This document shows positions 59,794 to 64,000 of a stretch of 64,000 nt of DNA, piece after piece. The notes beneath the pieces are model-generated. The model ran no database searches. It was not told the origin of the DNA and saw only the letters and a program-made list of their open reading frames with translations. The DNA comes from Brachionus manjavacas (Eukaryota > Rotifera > Eurotatoria > Ploima > Brachionidae). The first letter of the stretch is position 1. Every line of letters starts with the position of its first letter. The DNA is taken from NCBI GenBank assembly GCA_019054805.1, contig JAHQIY010000004.1:8688501-8752500 (forward strand), in the 5' to 3' direction. The translations under genes were made by a program, and so were the position numbers.

Positions 59794-60750
59794 TTAGTTT
59801 TCTTGACGAAAATCTTCTGATTTCAGGTTTTTGTTGATCAATTGGTTCAGCAGAATGAGAGGCTTTGGTGACGCGCTCTGATTGATTGACGATGACGATG
59901 AAGAAGATGAAGATGAGGACGGCTGCTGTCTTTTGTCACCAAGCTCGTACATTTGATGCAAACTTTGATTGCACTCTTTGATGTGCTTTTTGAACGGGGG
60001 CTTAAGCTTAAAGGTCTTGGAGCACTTGTCGCATTTGAACGGCCTGTCGTCCGAGTGCGTCGCCTGGTGGTACTTTAGACTGGCCATTTGACTGAACGCT
60101 TTTTGGCAAATGTCGCACACGAACGGCTTGTCGCCAGTGTGTATGCGCATGTGCTGTCTCAATATGTTCTGGGTCTTGAACGACTTGCGGCACAAAGTGC
60201 ACGCGTGCTTCATGCCCGAGTCGTTCTTGGGAATGGTGAGCGCGCCACTCGGCGACACAGGACTCGTGGACATTTTGTAACCAATGCTTTTCAGTCTGCT
60301 GAATAAATGCTCTCTGCTGGTGTCCAGGTCGTTGGACGACTGGGTCTCGTGCTCGTTTTCGACAAAGTCGAAATTCTCGTTTTCATCGTCTTCGTTTTGA
60401 AAGTCATCATAGGCTTCTTCATTGATCGGCTCGGTTTCGTCACCAATTTCGGTCTCAGCGCCATCCGAGTTCTTGCTCTTTATTTTGTTCATAATCTCTG
60501 ATAAAACTAGTTCACCATTTTCCTGCTTGTGCTCTCTCTCGACCATCTTTTCATTCTCTTCATTACTAAAACTATCACGGCCGTGTATCAACGCGGAGTT
60601 ATCAGCTAGCTGCTTGAGGATAAGCGTTTTTTCCAGAATTTTCTGAACATTTTCGTTATGGTCAATTTTTATCTGCTTGCTCTCAGTGGTCTCGCATGAC
60701 TCGCTCTTTTCCAAATGGTTCTGAGAGTTGTTGCCCAGTCGGCTCGGACA
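59794..60750 (-). CDS. C2H2 zinc-finger protein, last exon (318 residues)
   Basis: The frame is open from an acceptor (CCCAG at 60755-60751) through CPSRLGNNSQN to the stop at 59794. There is no ATG at the start, so earlier exon(s) must lie further right, perhaps outside the window. The first ~170 residues are acidic and disordered. Three zinc fingers follow in a row: CTLCRKSF...HMRIH, CDICQKAF...HQATH and CDKCSKTF...HIKEC, joined by TGDKPF- and SDDRPF-type linkers; the third ends H-x3-C. A polyserine run and a short tail (LILLNQLINKNL) end the protein. It is likely a sequence-specific nuclear DNA-binding factor; three fingers are too few to name an orthologue. Confidence 0.85.
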   Translation of the reverse strand, partial: CPSRLGNNSQNHLEKSESCETTESKQIKIDHNENVQKILEKTLILKQLADNSALIHGRDSFSNEENEKMVEREHKQENGELVLSEIMNKIKSKNSDGAETEIGDETEPINEEAYDDFQNEDDENENFDFVENEHETQSSNDLDTSREHLFSRLKSIGYKMSTSPVSPSGALTIPKNDSGMKHACTLCRKSFKTQNILRQHMRIHTGDKPFVCDICQKAFSQMASLKYHQATHSDDRPFKCDKCSKTFKLKPPFKKHIKECNQSLHQMYELGDKRQQPSSSSSSSSSSSINQSASPKPLILLNQLINKNLKSEDFRQEN

Positions 60751-60949
60751 CTGGGTTTAAAAAGAAAAATTAAATTTAAATTAAATTTTTTATTTTGTAA
60801 AGTTATTAGAAATTATTTTGTTTTTCAATTCTTGAAGATCAATTTTTTCAATAAGGAAATTTTGATCGGAATCAATTAGAATAAATTTTTTTTGATAAAT
60901 TTAAAAATATCAAATTTTTGAAAAATTATTTATTAAAAATTGAAACGAC
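60751..60949. other. Presumed intron upstream of the C2H2 exon
   Basis: AT-rich; no upstream exon recognised here or in the rest of the window. Confidence 0.4.
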
Positions 60950-61536
60950 ATTGATAAAGTTTGGAGGTGGTCTGAAGATTGGTCTACTCAGCTTAATGTT
61001 GAAAAGTGTAAATTGGCTCATAAAGGCCACAGCAACAAAAAATTTAATTACTCAATTTATTCTCAGGCACTAAATAAGTCGGATTGTGAAAGGGACCAAG
61101 GAATTTAAAATCAAGATGATCTGAAATGGGACACTCAAGTAAAAAACGCATTGTCAAAAGTACAAAGAAGAGTGTCTAAATTAGTTCATGAAATGCGTCA
61201 TTTAGACTACTCGGAAAGACTATCAGAGTTAAATTTACCCCCACTTAAAAACAAGATGAGTACGCAGTGACTTGATTAAAATTTTTAAAATAGTTAATGG
61301 TATGTTAATTTTACCAAAGGGATCAATTATAATTTAAACACCTAGATGAAAAGGCGCGATACAACCTTAAACGAGAGCAAGGAGATGTCTTCCAAGATTT
61401 AACTTTTTTTATTAACAGGGTTGTCAAAGGTTAGAACAAACTACTAGAAGAAATTATCAACTCAAGGAAAAAAAACAGTTTCAAAGCTAAGCTTGATGTT
61501 TGGATGCGAAATAATTATAGATTATTTTAAAAATTA
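60950..61536 (+). mobile_element. 5'-truncated LINE RT C-terminal fragment
   Basis: It reads VWRWSEDWSTQLNVEKCKLA, then KWDTQVKNALSKVQRRVSK, then a frame change and the end FKAKLDVWMRNNYRLF with TAA at ~61529. 'W...W.....N..KC...' followed by the 'W..H....V.KA' block is the sequence after the LINE YADD box. It is oriented against the C2H2 gene and probably sits in its intron. Confidence 0.85.
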
Positions 61537-61554
61537 ATTTTAAATTAAATTTTT

Positions 61555-62158
61555 ATTTTTTGGATTAAATTTTGAGATTAGTTCGGCTAATTTTGTGTCC
61601 AATTTTTTGTCATTGATAGAAATTAGACCTTATTTGCCAAAAAAAATTTGATTAAATAATAATTTCTAAAATAAAAATTGTTTTTATTCTCTATTTTTTT
61701 TTCTAAAAGTTCCTTTTTTAAAGTCAAATTTTAACTCTAAAATTCGGCATTGTGAATTTTCATACAAACCTTCATAAAATTAAAAAAATTAATTTTTTTT
61801 TCATTAATTGAAATTGATAAATTTGGGCTTGTTAAACTTTGATGATGAAAAAACATCAAACAAAATATGTTTCACTAAATTCAACAAATAAAAATTAATT
61901 TTAATTAATAGGAAAATATTACTCATCAAATAAAATATCAAAATTATCAGATTTATTTTATTTGCCTCTAAGATCAATTCTAAATAATTTTTTTTTGCAA
62001 TTCTTAAATTTATTTTAATTATAAGTTATAAAATAAATTTTTATTTTTCGGATTAAATTGTGTTGATTAGTTCGGCTAGTTTTGGGTTCGATTTTTTGCC
62101 ATACATGGAAATTAGACCTTATTTGCCAAAAAAATTTGATTGAATAATAACTTCTAAA
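61555..62158 (+). repeat. Direct-repeat pair (~115 bp units at 61555-61675 and 62046-62158)
   Basis: Both copies share GGATTAAATT, GATTAGTTCGGCTA, then GAAATTAGACCTTATTTGCC and AAAATTTGATTGAATAATAA with few changes. About 370 bp of unrelated AT-rich sequence separates them. The first follows the end of the LINE at 61536 and the second precedes another LINE-like piece at 62161, so they may be LINE 3' UTRs or terminal repeats of an unknown element. A weaker third relative is at 58676. Confidence 0.7.
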
Positions 62159-62160
62159 AT

Positions 62161-62304
62161 ATGGATCTAAAATATAAGTTAAAATTCTGTTATCGCTTCT
62201 TAAATGATCTTGAATTAGATGATTGTAATTATGAAAATATTATTTTTAATTCGAGGTTATCGGCAAATAACTATTTAAATTTTTTCTTTAAACTGGACTG
62301 TTAA
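62161..62304 (+). mobile_element. Probable LINE 3'-end remnant
   Basis: A 47-codon frame reads KLKFCYRFLNDLELDD and NSRLSANNYLNFFFKLDC then TAA. The 'LL.F.Y..L.GL..LD...F......R......FF' pattern matches the far C-terminal end of LINE reverse-transcriptase ORFs. Small and truncated. Confidence 0.45.
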
Positions 62305-64000
62305 ATGAAACATTCTTTGTTTCACTTTTTAAATATTACAGAAAAATCTTTAGAACAAAATACATGTTTTATTAAGAATTTAAATTTTTTATTAAAAAAA
62401 ATTAAAGAATAAAATATTTAATAATTTTTTTTTGAGTGTGAGTGATTCAGTCATAAAAGTGGTGCAACAAACATTTTTGCATCATCTTTTGTATTTCCGA
62501 CAAAAAAAATTCAAAAAATTCACTGAAATGATTTTAACTTGATTCGAAAAAAATTTGCTTTGAATTTTTTTAAATTAAATTGATACGAGTGAATTCGTGA
62601 CAATTTTTATTTTAAACAAATTTGAAAGTTACCAAAAATTATTATTTATTAATTTTTAGTAATTATTAAAAAATAATCAAAGCAAACAAAATTTTTCGTA
62701 ATTTTATCTCGTAAAATTACGAAATTGACCTAAAACAATCAGCTTGTATCAAGCTCCTGATCATGCCATTAATCCAAAAAAAATTGTCTTGGAAACCGAA
62801 TATAATTAAAAAACATTTTCAATTCAAATTTTGGCCATCTAAATATAAATCTAAAATCATGTAATCAGCAAAGAACTCCCAAATTCGTTAACAAATTTTA
62901 AAAGCATCAGTTTGTTCAAAAATATAATAACAAAATGTTTTGTTTAATTAATTTTTTAAAATATTTAATTTAATAAATGTTTGAAAAATATTGTTGATTA
63001 GAAGAATTATTTTAGGTCTAAGGGTATCTTAAAAATTAAAAAAAAACTGAATTTTCAGAATAGAACTGGTGATACTTTCTCTGCTAATTCGAGCTTGAAG
63101 TATGTATTAATTTTAATTTAATTTTTGTATTGTATAGTCGTAAGAGCTTAGTTGCATCATGTTGTAATGCGACCGCTTCAAAGAAGAAAAAGAAGTCTTA
63201 ACAATCGAAAAGTCAATCAGTGGAACTCTTAATCGGATGTTGTAATGAAATAAAATTTTTAAATCCAATTTTGATTTTCAAATTTTTAATTAATTTAAAT
63301 TTTTGGTTCAAATTTTAATTTTAGAAAGATGAATTTTAATTTAAATGGAACGAAACTTAAAGGGAAAGCTACAAAATCGAAAATGAGATATTCCAAAAGA
63401 ATCAAAATAAATTTAAATTCGAACATAAAATAATTAACAATTAATTTTTTTAGTATTATTTATATTTAAGAATTTTGATTAAAATTTAAGTCAAAAGTCA
63501 ATTTAATTTAAGATTTTTAAAAAATTCGATTTTTAAATTCAATATTTTTAATACTCGCACATCTTGATTTTAATCTTAAATTTTGGAAGAGAATTACATA
63601 ATATTTTATTTCTATTGCTTCTAATATTGATTGTTTATTAAAAATTTATATTAAAAATGTCCTCAATCTGCTATTTTTTCGATGAGTTTAACATATATCT
63701 CTCGGGTATTGCTTAAATGTGTCTCGAATTTTTTTTATTAAAAAATTGATTTTTTAACAAGAATAAATACTTTAAGCTCGGATAAGCCGAAAAAGTATTA
63801 TTAGTTTTATTCTGAAAAATGCATTTTTTTTTTATTTGTATGCCCCGAGACCTAAACAAAATAAGTTCTTCTGATCGACAATATTTTTCAGTATTTCTAG
63901 AATAAAGTAGGCTTATAAGAAAATCGCAAAATGGTTAGGAAAAATTTATTTTAATTTTTTCAAAAAAAATATCAAAGCTGTCACCAAAAATTATTAAATC
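62305..64000. other. Nothing identified to the window end
   Basis: AT-rich. A GC-richer stretch at 63120-63240 forms a weak hairpin (GTTGCAT...ATGCGAC) but does not fit a tRNA fold. No exon of the C2H2 gene was recognised. Confidence 0.4.

Noticed and set aside
63120-63240. GC-richer hairpin considered as a tRNA
   Set aside because: No D-arm/T-arm consensus (no GGTTCRAxYCC) and the stem is too short for a cloverleaf.

Overview
The window looks like nuclear DNA of a small-genome invertebrate animal. It is extremely AT-rich and intron-bearing, most introns are 49-93 bp with GT...AG ends, and it carries metazoan genes next to many decayed transposons (LINEs, a Helitron, foldback/MITE elements, an LTR-type fragment). 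A rotifer or a similar AT-rich protostome would fit, but nothing here fixes the phylum. There are no bacterial operons, no CRISPR, and no tRNA or rRNA gene that I could recognise.

Ten genes can be supported, seven with recognisable products. From left to right: SMU1 (spliceosome; minus, 5 exons), a short acidic orphan divergent from it, Elongin C (minus, 2 exons), a GATAD2/p66 NuRD subunit (minus, one GC-rich exon), an SFT2D3-like Golgi membrane protein (plus, 3 exons), mitochondrial ribosomal protein mL51 (plus, 2 exons), an ERICH2-like protein (minus, 1 exon), LEO1 of the Paf1 complex (minus, 2 exons split by a 4.07-kb intron), a new 432-residue zinc-finger-like protein (minus, 5 exons), an unrecognised 371-residue protein (minus), and the last exon of a three-finger C2H2 protein (minus). 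These are independent housekeeping or regulatory genes; apart from the divergent SMU1 pair and the tightly spaced LEO1/zinc-finger pair they show no functional clustering. I rebuilt exon boundaries by hand; reading frames close exactly and lengths match the known families (SMU1 516 aa, ELOC 113 aa, SFT2D3-like 218 aa).

Repeat layers: LINE fragments at 1-2440, 7088-7800, 33950-34857, 41330-41790, 60950-61536 and probably 62161-62304; a Helitron helicase tail at 43137-43403; a reverse-transcriptase fragment at 11601-12075; a possible miniature LTR element at 13428-13797; a Tc1/mariner-type MITE (14123-14751) sitting inside a second foldback element (13909-15030) that has an exact 8-bp target duplication; two copies of a 'GACTTGTTTTTAAGTC' foldback family; and a 7-copy, ~235-bp tandem array at 18798-20440 next to about 2.3 kb that looks like its decayed relatives. 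About 12.9 kb (46891-59793) holds no convincing gene.

No new multi-gene system is visible. The most unusual items are the nested MITEs, the fresh 235-bp array beside its degenerate kin, a pair of mutually exclusive perfect hairpins in an intron, an orphan exon-like segment broken by one in-frame TAA, and the LEO1 first exon stranded 4 kb away by transposon insertions.
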